Shown here one piece after another: positions 11,001 through 23,000 of a DNA stretch of 64,000 bases. Position numbers and translations under genes: made by a program. Each line of letters starts with the position of its first letter. The first letter of the stretch is position 1. The DNA is from Coix lacryma-jobi var. lacryma-jobi (lineage: Eukaryota; Streptophyta; Magnoliopsida; Poales; Poaceae). The notes below the pieces were generated by a model. It had not been told where the DNA came from, ran no database searches, and was given only the letters and a program-made list of their open reading frames with translations. The stretch lies in assembly GCA_009763385.1 (NCBI GenBank), contig CM019822.1, forward strand, positions 23,554,842 through 23,618,841. The letters run 5' to 3'.

Positions 11001-14000
11001 CAGGGGGTTCAAAGAGGAAGGGTGAGTACATCGAAATGTACTCCGCAAGTGTAGGAAATATATGCTTATGAGGCTAATAACAAAGGTAGGCTGACTCTGT
11101 TTGACTCAAGCACCTAAAGCAACACATCCTATAAATCCTATTAATCCTATGCACCTATTTACTAGGTTATAACCACAGTCTCCAACAGAACAGTAACCAC
11201 ACTCGGAGTCGCACCGAGCAAAACCACACTCGGAGTCACACCGAGCAACCACACTTGGAGTCACACCAAGCGAACCCACACCTGAAGTCCATCAGGCAAA
11301 CCACACCTGAAGTCCATCAGATGACCCGAACCAGTAACCAGTAACCAACTAATCTCGAAGAAGTCCAAGCCCGCTCTTGACCGTGAGCACGGCTGATATA
11401 TCAGTTTATTTACTCTGCAGAGTTTGCACATCTTTACCCATGAGTCGTGTTGCCCTTGTGCCCGAGGTAGCTAGCCTCTTGACCCACTTCCAAGGTGGAT
11501 CGGCAGGGTTCACTACAAGGCCGTTACAAAGAGTCCTCCTATGTGTATTAGATTCATATGTCACGACGTAGAGCTACCTTCCGTAATAACACCAGGTCTG
11601 GCGCCCGAGCCTGGGAATCACTCCCGTACCAAGCAGTAACCTGCGTAGAAGAAGCCCTGTCCCATGTCCATATGTAACTAATAACGACATAAGGCTTCTC
11701 TAATTAATTAGCCAGTCCCAGAGCCATATAGGCCTCATGGTTTGCGCTGTTTTGCCGGGTTACTTGTCCAAGAACCGGGTCCTAGGGATCCAGGCAGGAT
11801 AACAAACCACAAACCCAAACCAACGCCAAGTCCCATGGCAAACCGTAACGCCGAGTCACACGGCAACCGTACGCCAAGTCACATGGCACCACACCACCAA
11901 CGGTCCATCCTGCCGGATTTACCTACTCACCATACTACAACATTACCAACCACATGTTTCATAGATCATTAATCAGAATTAATTATTAACCAGCCCATCC
12001 CAAGACAGCAAGGCTAAGCATGACTTCTACCCATATGATCCCAAACCAGGTGACAAGGAAAATATGAACAAGTTCTAGTAAACCTTAACATGGGATTCAA
12101 GTTTAGACACTGCATGCATCTACAGGATCTACTCTACTCTAATACCAAAAGCAAAATAAAGTAGGTGCAATATGTTCAAGGACACTTGCCTTCGGGCTGG
12201 GTCGAAACTGCAGGATCACAAGAAGGGTCTGGAGCAACGAAGGCACAAGGTTGATCCAGGGGTTCCACGTAGCTCGCACTCGCTGGATCAAGCATCATCA
12301 CATGGCCCAAACAAACATAATAAGAAACAGTACATCATACAGTAGTAAAACAGAACGTAAATAGATCTACTGCATAGAGCTCGACGAGATGAATCTAACG
12401 CAAGTTGAATGGGTCGAAACGGAGTTAAAACGTGAAAGTTACGAGCATTTGAAGTTAGATGGCATTTCTGTGAATAAACCGAAGTCATTTTCGTATTTAA
12501 ATAAATCAAAACTGAAAAAGAAAAGCTGCTGGACCCGGCCTCAATTCGGAAAAGATACAGGGTTTGGATCGGCAAAACCCCGCTGACTCAAGGGACTGTT
12601 GCAAGGTAGCGCGGGTTGATTTTTGGTTTATTCGAGGGCTTTTCTGCAAACTGGCTATGGCCGGCCTGCTGGGGCTGACTCGGCGCCAGGTGGCGCCACG
12701 CGGCCGCGCGGGACTGGTTGCGCGCGCCAACAGGGCGGCGGTGGGTGCGGTGATGCAGAGTGCTGCTCCTCAAATAGATGAAAATCAAGGGTCCCGATCG
12801 GAAGAATACACAGGCACAGCGCACAGTTACTCTGGACCGATTGTTAGTTTTGGGAAATACCAGGGGGAGGGGGGGGTTCTAAGAAATCACCCGAGCCGGT
12901 TGCGTGGACGTGCCGTAGCCGACGTGGAGGCCACGTGCCGTGAACCCGTTGGTGCGGTGCACCACGCCGTGCGGTGGACTGGCTGGCGTGGCCAGGTGGG
13001 CCCAGTCCACGGTGCTAGTGTAACCGGTGCATACCGGTTCGCCCAGGTTGTAATCTGGACCGTCAGTGCGTGATCGGATGGCGCAAGGATTGGGACCGGT
13101 CGGCGGTGGCGCGATGCGCGGCGGCGGCGGTGTCTGGGCACGGCGGCGCCATGAATCCGCGGGGGCGAGCTCGCCTGCGCGTGCGAGGGTGACCTACCGA
13201 CTACCAAACAACCAACGGAGAGTACGGGGTGGAGAAGGGGGGCACGGTGGGCTCACCTAGGGACTTCTCGCGGTCGGAGGAGGCTCGGAAAGGAGGGGAT
13301 GAGGGCGGAGGCGGCGTCCCGTGGCACTGAGTTTGGCGAGCGCGCGGAGGTGGCCTTCCCGGCGCCAATATTCCACCGTGGTCGGGTTCCTCGGCGGAGC
13401 TGTGCGTCTGCGATGCCGATGGAGGGAAGAACAAAGCCGATGATGGCTTCCCTGCGTGGTGGCAAGCTCGAACCGAGCCCAACAATGGCGCTGGTGGCGA
13501 AGGTGGGGAGGTGAAGGAGAAAACCGGTGTCGTGGCAACTAGCGGACTCGGTGCGATTTAGAAGGGTTTTTGTAGGGCGAGGGGAGGGGGTGGCGGCTGC
13601 ATCTGTTCGTTGCGGTACGTGGAGGGGAGAGAGCGCAGCGATGTGAGGACGGCGCCGCGCGCGTAGGGCGGGCTGGAGGTTGGGGATAGCGGCCTGACAG
13701 CTGTGTCCCACTCGTCAGGGACAGAGCGAGATCGGGCCCGCCCGTCAGTCGGAGCGGCAAGCGGTGTGGCATGCGCGCGGAGGTCAGCGGCCCGACGAGG
13801 CGCGGGGTGGGCCGAAGGAGGAGGGAAAACGGGTCGCGGCTGGCCTGCTCGCTGCGGACTGGGCCGGGGAGGAGCATGGGTGGGCTGGCGCTGGCGAAGG
13901 GCAGCTGGGCCGGTTGGGCCAGTCAACTGGGAGCCGGCTCCGGGCTAGCCCATGCGGGAGGGGCAGGCCGGAGGGAGGAGGAGACAAGGAGGTTTGAGGC

Positions 14001-17000
14001 CCTGCTGCAAATTTCTTTTTTTTTTGATTTCCTTTTGCAAATTCATTTTGAAATCAAGTTCCAATCCAATTTGAAATCAAGTAGTTTGGTAAAAAGTTTT
14101 GAAATATTTTTCCTAAGTTTTGAAAATAAAATTTGAGTTTGATTTTGTGAAATTTTTATAAACCTTTTATTTAATTTCTAAATAGAATAAAATTGATTCG
14201 CCCTACCCGGGGTTTAACAAATTCTTTTTCACCCAATAAAAAAAATGTGCCACGACATGAATGCAACAAACATCTGGCTAGAAATTTTCCTCCATCTAGG
14301 ATTTTGGCCATTTCCTAATAAAATTCTATTCTATTTTATTAATTTAAAAATCGGGGTGTTACAAACTTACCCCCTTAACTGGAATCTCGTCCCGAGATTC
14401 GGGCTAGAAAGAAAGGTGGGTGGGGAGCTCGTGGGACATACCATGGAACTTTTGGCGCTTTGCATTTTTCTTGTTCATCACCCGATTGACATCTTTGGTT
14501 TCGAGGTGTTGTCCTAGAGCTTTTCTCTTGGCTCGACCTTTGCGATCCTCACGTTTCTTCAGGCATTTGCTAATGAAGTGTCCAGCTTGCTTGCAGTAGA
14601 AACATAGTCCTTTTGCCTTGACATCTCTTCGGGTGGATATCACTTGACTGTCTTCTGGTGGAGCTTGAGGAGGTGCTTTTGTTTGGTGGAGTTGAGGAGC
14701 TTCACTTGAGCTTGCAGGTGGGACCTCAAGGGGCTTCTGGACTTGTTCTTGAGGTGTAGCTCTAGAACGAGAAGAGTTCGCGACATACTTTCGGTACTTG
14801 TCCTTCTTGCCTCGGTAAGGCGTTATCTGAAAGAGTCGATAAGCCTCGTCGCTCAAGTTGCAGTCTTCCCATTGTCGTAGATCCATTAGCTGGTATGGGT
14901 GAATAGAGGGTTGAGATGGGAGAGAGAAAGACCCCAAGTTAGTTAATTTTATTAATAAAACTTTTGACAAATGATGTCGTTGCAACCTGACAGTTGCAAT
15001 ACACCAACAAGCATTACGAAGAACCAAATCAAACATGTGCACAAATACATGTCAAACAACGTTCTACGAGATCAAACAATTATGGTGGGCATCCTACTAT
15101 TGGAGGACCTACTTTGAAACAGAGTTTGAACTTTCAGCAGAGATAGACTACAGAAGTGGGAAAATAGGGTGAGACTTTTAAAAATAGTTTTGTAAACAAC
15201 ACGACCTGACTAGGGTAGCGTCCTACGGTCAACACGGCTTTGATACCACTCTGTGACACCCCAATTTTAAGAACAAAATTGGAGCACAATATATGTATGC
15301 CAGGATCAATTTTCATACATATATCCACATCATAGTAAATATCAAAATAATGCTTTATTAATATATCGAACATTATTACAAAAATGACCCTCGGGTCTAA
15401 AAGAAAAGTACAGACTCTCATGTAGACTCTGATGTAGACTTCGCGGAAACTGGACGCCATCTCCACAGGAAGGTCGACCGGGGGCTGCGCCATCCTAATA
15501 CAAGTCGTCTGGGTCGTATCCACCGTCTTCTCGGTACTCCTGCTCTGCGTCGTAGACTCCAGCGTCTGGGTGGGGTAGCAGGGGGTTCAAAGAGGAAGGG
15601 TGAGTACATCGAAATGTACTCCGCAAGTGTAGGAAATATATGCTTATGAGGCTAATAACAAAGGTAGGCTGACTCTGTTTGACTCAAGCACCTAAAGCAA
15701 CACATCCTATAAATCCTATTAATCCTATGCACCTATTTACTAGGTTATAACCACAGTCTCCAACAGAACAGTAACCACACTCGGAGTCGCACCGAGCAAA
15801 ACCACACTCGGAGTCACACCGAGCAACCACACTTGGAGTCACACCAAGCGAACCCACACCTGAAGTCCATCAGGCAAACCACACCTGAAGTCCATCAGAT
15901 GACCCGAACCAGTAACCAGTAACCAACTAATCTCGAAGAAGTCCAAGCCCGCTCTTGACCGTGAGCACGGCTGATATATCAGTTTATTTACTCTGCAGAG
16001 TTTGCACATCTTTACCCATGAGTCGTGTTGCCCTTGTGCCCGAGGTAGCTAGCCTCTTGACCCACTTCCAAGGTGGATCGGCAGGGTTCACTACAAGGCC
16101 GTTACAAAGAGTCCTCCTATGTGTATTAGATTCATATGTCACGACGTAGAGCTACCTTCCGTAATAACACCAGGTCTGGCGCCCGAGCCTGGGAATCACT
16201 CCCGTACCAAGCAGTAACCTGCGTAGAAGAAGCCCTGTCCCATGTCCATATGTAACTAATAACGACATAAGGCTTCTCTAATTAATTAGCCAGTCCCAGA
16301 GCCATATAGGCCTCATGGTTTGCGCTGTTTTGCCGGGTTACTTGTCCAAGAACCGGGTCCTAGGGATCCAGGCAGGATAACAAACCACAAACCCAAACCA
16401 ACGCCAAGTCCCATGGCAAACCGTAACGCCGAGTCACACGGCAACCGTACGCCAAGTCACATGGCACCACACCACCAACGGTCCATCCTGCCGGATTTAC
16501 CTACTCACCATACTACAACATTACCAACCACATGTTTCATAGATCATTAATCAGAATTAATTATTAACCAGCCCATCCCAAGACAGCAAGGCTAAGCATG
16601 ACTTCTACCCATATGATCCCAAACCAGGTGACAAGGAAAATATGAACAAGTTCTAGTAAACCTTAACATGGGATTCAAGTTTAGACACTGCATGCATCTA
16701 CAGGATCTACTCTACTCTAATACCAAAAGCAAAATAAAGTAGGTGCAATATGTTCAAGGACACTTGCCTTCGGGCTGGGTCGAAACTGCAGGATCACAAG
16801 AAGGGTATGGAGCAACGAAGGCACAAGGTTGATCCAGGGGTTCCACGTAGCTCGCACTCGCTGGATCAAGCATCATCACATGGCCCAAACAAACATAATA
16901 AGAAACAGTACATCATACAGTAGTAAAACAGAACGTAAATAGATCTACTGCATAGAGCTCGACGAGATGAATCTAACGCAAGTTGAATGGGTCGAAACGG

Positions 17001-20000
17001 AGTTAAAACGTGAAAGTTACGAGCATTTGAAGTTAGATGGCATTTCTGTGAATAAACCGAAGTCATTTTCGTATTTAAATAAATCAAAACTGAAAAAGAA
17101 AAGCTGCTGGACCCGGCCTCAATTCGGAAAAGATACAGGGTTTGGATCGGCAAAACCCCGCTGACTCAAGGGACTGTTGCAAGGTAGCGCGGGTTGATTT
17201 TTGGTTTATTCGAGGGCTTTTCTGCAAACTGGCTATGGCCGGCCTGCTGGGGCTGACTCGGCGCCAGGTGGCGCCACGCGGCCGCGCGGGACTGGTTGCG
17301 CGCGCCAACAGGGCGGCGGTGGGTGCGGTGATGCAGAGTGCTGCTCCTCAAATAGATGAAAATCAAGGGTCCCGATCGGAAGAATACACAGGCACAGCGC
17401 ACAGTTACTCTGGACCGATTGTTAGTTTTGGGAAATACCAGGGGGGGTTTCTAAGAAATCACCCGAGCCGGTTGCGTGGACGTGCCGTAGCCGACGTGGA
17501 GGCCACGTGCCGTGAACCCGTTGGTGCGGTGCACCACGCCGTGCGGTGGACTGGCTGGCGTGGCCAGGTGGGCCCAGTCCACGGTGCTAGTGTAACCGGT
17601 GCATACCGGTTCGCCCAGGTTGTAATCTGGACCGTCAGTGCGTGATCGGATGGCGCAAGGATTGGGACCGGTCGGCGGTGGCGCGATGCGCGGCGGCGGC
17701 GGTGTCTGGGCACGGCGGCGCCATGAATCCGCGGGGGCGAGCTCGCCTGCGCGTGCGAGGGTGACCTACCGACTACCAAACAACCAACGGAGAGTACGGG
17801 GTGGAGAAGGGGGGCACGGTGGGCTCACCTAGGGACTTCTCGCGGTCGGAGGAGGCTCGGAAAGGAGGGGACGAGGGCGGAGGCGGCGTCCCGTGGCACT
17901 GAGTTTGGCGAGCGCGCGGAGGTGGCCTTCCCGGCGCCAATATTCCACCGTGGTCGGGTTCCGCGGCGGAGCTGTGCGTCTGCGATGCCGATGGAGGGAA
18001 GAACAAAGCCGATGATGGCTTCCCTGCGTGGTGGCAAGCTCGAACCGAGCCCAACAATGGCGCTGGTGGCGAAGGTGGGGAGGTGAAGGAGAAAACCGGT
18101 GTCGTGGCAACTAGCGGACTCGGTGCGATTTAGAAGGGTTTTTGTAGGGCGAGGGGAGGGGGTGGCGGCTGCATCTGTTCGTTGCGGTACGTGGAGGGGG
18201 AGAGAGCGCAGCGATGTGAGGACGGCGCCGCGCGCGTAGGGCGGGCTGGAGGTTGGGGATAGCGGCCTGACAGCTGTGTCCCACTCGTCAGGGACTGAGC
18301 GAGATCGGGCCCGCCCGTCAGTCGGAGCGGCAAGCGGTGTGGCATGCGCGCGGAGGTCAGCGGCCCGACGAGGCGCGGGGTGGGCCGAGGGAGGAGGGAA
18401 AACGGGTCGCGGCTGGCCTGCTCGCTGCGGACTGGGCCGGGGAGGAGCATGGGTGGGCTGGCGCTGGCGAAGGGCAGCTGGGCCGGTTGGGCCAGTCAAC
18501 TGGGAGCCGGCTCCGGGCTAGCCCATGCGGGAGGGGCAGGCCGGAGGGAGGAGGAGACAAGGAGGTTTGAGGCCCTGCTGCAAATTTCTTTTTCTTTTTT
18601 TTTCTGATTTCCTTTTGCAAATTCATTTTGAAATCAAGTTCCAATCCAATTTGAAATCAAGTAGTTTGGTAAAAAGTTTTGAAATATTTTTCCTAAGTTT
18701 TGAAAATAAAATTTGAGTTTGATTTTGTGAAATTTTTAGAAACCTTTTATTTAATTTCTAAATAGAATAAAATTGATTCGCCCTACCCGGGGTTTAACAA
18801 ATTCTTTTTCACCCAATAAAAAAAATGTGCCACGACATGAATGCAACAAACATCTGGCTAGAAATTTTCCTCCATCTAGGATTTTGGCCATTTCCTAATA
18901 AAATTCTATTCTATTTTATTAATTTAAAAATCGGGGTGTTACAAACTTACCCCCTTAACTGGAATCTCGTCCCGAGATTCGGGCTAGAAAGAAAGGTGGG
19001 TGGGGAGCTCGTGGGACATACCATGGAACTTTTGGCGCTTTGCATTTTTCTTGTTCATCACCCGATTGACATCTTTGGTTTCGAGGTGTTGTCCTAGAGC
19101 TTTTCTCTTGGCTCGACCTTTGCGATCCTCACGTTTCTTCGGGCATTTGCTAATGAAGTGTCCAGCTTGCTTGCAGTAGAAACATAGTCCTTTTGCCTTG
19201 ACATCTCTTCGGGTGGATATCACTTGACTGTCTTCTGGTGGAGCTTGAGGAGGTGCTTTTGTTTGGTGGAGTTGAGGAGCTTCACTTGAGCTTGCAGGTG
19301 GGACCTCAAGGGGCTTCTGGACTTGTTCTTGAGGTGTAGCTCTAGAACGAGAAGAGTTCGCGACATACTTTCGGTACTTGTCCTTCTTGCCTCGGTAAGG
19401 CGTTATCTGAAAGAGTCGATAAGCCTCGTCGCTCAAGTTGCAGTCTTCCCATTGTCGTAGATCCATTAGCTGGTATGGGTGAATAGAGGGTTGAGATGGG
19501 AGAGAGAAAGACCCCAAGTTAGTTAATTTTATTAATAAAACTTTTGACAAATGATGTCGTTGCAACCTGACAGTTGCAATACACCAACAAGCATTACGAA
19601 GAACCAAATCAAACATGTGCACAAATACATGTCAAACAACGTTCTACGAGATCAAACAATTATGGTGGGCATCCTACTATTGGAGGACCTACTTTGAAAC
19701 AGAGTTTGAACTTTCAGCAGAGATAGACTACAGAAGTGGGAAAATAGGGTGAGACTTTTAAAAATAGTTTTGTAAACAACACGACCTGACTAGGGTAGCG
19801 TCCTACGGTCAACACGGCTTTGATACCACTCTGTGACACCCCAATTTTAAGAACAAAATTGGAGCACAATATATGTATGCCAGGATCAATTTTCATACAT
19901 ATATCCACATCATAGTAAATATCAAAATAATGCTTTATTAATATATCGAACATTATTACAAAAATGACCCTCGGGTCTAAAAGAAAAGTACAGACTCTCA

Positions 20001-23000
20001 TGTAGACTCTGATGTAGACTTCGCGGAAACTGGACGCCATCTCCACAGGAAGGTCGACCGGGGGCTGCGCCATCCTAATACAAGTCGTCTGGGTCGTATC
20101 CACCGTCTTCTCGGTACTCCTGCTCTGCGTCGTAGACTCCAGCGTCTGGGTGGGGTAGCAGGGGGTTCAAAGAGGAAGGGTGAGTACATCGAAATGTACT
20201 CCGCAAGTGTAGGAAATATATGCTTATGAGGCTAATAACAAAGGTAGGCTGACTCTGTTTGACTCAAGCACCTAAAGCAACACATCCTATAAATCCTATT
20301 AATCCTATGCACCTATTTACTAGGTTATAACCACAGTCTCCAACAGAACAGTAACCACACTCGGAGTCGCACCGAGCAAAACCACACTCGGAGTCACACC
20401 GAGCAACCACACTTGGAGTCACACCAAGCGAACCCACACCTGAAGTCCATCAGGCAAACCACACCTGAAGTCCATCAGATGACCCGAACCAGTAACCAGT
20501 AACCAACTAATCTCGAAGAAGTCCAAGCCCGCTCTTGACCGTGAGCACGGCTGATATATCAGTTTATTTACTCTGCAGAGTTTGCACATCTTTACCCATG
20601 AGTCGTGTTGCCCTTGTGCCCGAGGTAGCTAGCCTCTTGACCCACTTCCAAGGTGGATCGGCAGGGTTCACTACAAGGCCGTTACAAAGAGTCCTCCTAT
20701 GTGTATTAGATTCATATGTCACGACGTAGAGCTACCTTCCGTAATAACACCAGGTCTGGCGCCCGAGCCTGGGAATCACTCCCGTACCAAGCAGTAACCT
20801 GCGTAGAAGAAGCCCTGTCCCATGTCCATATGTAACTAATAACGACATAAGGCTTCTCTAATTAATTAGCCAGTCCCAGAGCCATATAGGCCTCATGGTT
20901 TGCGCTGTTTTGCCGGGTTACTTGTCCAAGAACCGGGTCCTAGGGATCTAGGCAGGATAACAAACCACAAACCCAAACCAACGCCAAGTCCCATGGCAAA
21001 CCGTAACGCCGAGTCACACGGCAACCGTACGCCAAGTCACATGGCACCACACCACCAACGGTCCATCCTGCCGGATTTACCTACTCACCATACTACAACA
21101 TTACCAACCACATGTTTCATAGATCATTAATCAGAATTAATTATTAACCAGCCCATCCCAAGACAGCAAGGCTAAGCATGACTTCTACCCATATGATCCC
21201 AAACCAGGTGACAAGGAAAATATGAACAAGTTCTAGTAAACCTTAACATGGGATTCAAGTTTAGACACTGCATGCATCTACAGGATCTACTCTACTCTAA
21301 TACCAAAAGCAAAATAAAGTAGGTGCAATATGTTCAAGGACACTTGCCTTCGGGCTGGGTCGAAACTGCAGGATCACAAGAAGGGTATGGAGCAACGAAG
21401 GCACAAGGTTGATCCAGGGGTTCCACGTACCTCGCACTCGCTGGATCAAGCATCATCACATGGCCCAAACAAACATAATAAGAAACAGTACATCATACAG
21501 TAGTAAAACAGAACGTAAATAGATCTACTGCATAGAGCTCGACGAGATGAATCTAACGCAAGTTGAATGGGTCGAAACGGAGTTAAAACGTGAAAGTTAC
21601 GAGCATTTGAAGTTAGATGGCATTTCTGTGAATAAACCGAAGTCATTTTCGTATTTAAATAAATCAAAACTGAAAAAGAAAAGCTGCTGGACCCGGCCTC
21701 AATTCGGAAAAGATACAGGGTTTGGATCGGCAAAACCCCGCTGACTCAAGGGACTGTTGCAAGGTAGCGCGGGTTGATTTTTGGTTTATTCGAGGGCTTT
21801 TCTGCAAACTGGCTATGGCCGGCCTGCTGGGGCTGACTCGGCGCCAGGTGGCGCCACGCGGCCGCGCGGGACTGGTTGCGCGCGCCAACAGGGCGGCGGT
21901 GGGTGCGGTGATGCAGAGTGCTGCTCCTCAAATAGATGAAAATCAAGGGTCCCGATCGGAAGAATACACAGGCACAGCGCACAGTTACTCTGGACCGATT
22001 GTTAGTTTTGGGAAATACCAGGGGGGTTTCTAAGAAATCACCCGAGCCGGTTGCGTGGACGTGCCGTAGCCGACGTGGAGGCCACGTGCCGTGAACCCGT
22101 TGGTGCGGTGCACCACGCCGTGCGGTGGACTGGCTGGCGTGGCCAGGTGGGCCCAGTCCACGGTGCTAGTGTAACCGGTGCATACCGGTTCGCCCAGGTT
22201 GTAATCTGGACCGTCAGTGCGTGATCGGATGGCGCAAGGATTGGGACCGGTCGGCGGTGGCGCGATGCGCGGCGGCGGCGGTGTCTGGGCACGGCGGCGC
22301 CATGAATCCGCGGGGGCGAGCTCGCCTGCGCGTGCGAGGGTGACCTACCGACTACCAAACAACCAACGGAGAGTACGGGGTGGAGAAGGGGGGCACGGTG
22401 GGCTCACCTAGGGACTTCTTGCGGTCGGAGGAGGCTCGGAAAGGAGGGGACGAGGGCGGAGGCGGCGTCCCGTGGCACTGAGTTTGGCGAGCGCGCGGAG
22501 GTGGCCTTCCCGGCGCCAATATTCCACCGTGGTCGGGTTCCTCGGCGGAGCTGTGCGTCTGCGATGCCGATGGAGGGAAGAACAAAGCCGATGATGGCTT
22601 CCCTGCGTGGTGGCAAGCTCGAACCGAGCCCAACAATGGCGCTGGTGGCGAAGGTGGGGAGGTGAAGGAGAAAACCGGTGTCGTGGCAACTAGCGGACTC
22701 GGTGCGATTTAGAAGGGTTTTTGTAGGGCGAGGGGAGGGGGTGGCGGCTGCATCTGTTCGTTGCGATACGTGGAGGGGGAGAGAGCGCAGCGATGTGAGG
22801 ACGGCGCCGCGCGCGTAGGGCGGGCCGGAGGTTGGGGATAGCGGCCTGACAGCTGTGTCCCACTCGTCAGGGACAGAGCGAGATCGGGCCCGCCCGTCAG
22901 TCGGAGCGGCAAGCGGTGTGGCATGCGCGCGGAGGTCAGCGGCCCGACGAGGCGCGGGGTGGGCCGAGGGAGGAGGGAAAACGGGTCGCGGCTGGCCTGC

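Noticed and set aside
12564..13073. 169-codon plus-strand frame in LTR 2, with relatives in the other LTRs
   Set aside because: It lies in GC-rich LTR sequence, overlaps equally long frames on the other strand, changes length between copies by homopolymer indels, and has no family motif.
17825..18499. 224-codon minus-strand frame in LTR 3 (and fragments in LTRs 1, 2 and 4)
   Set aside because: It is Arg/Pro-rich low complexity; small indels break it in the sister LTRs, so it is not conserved as protein.
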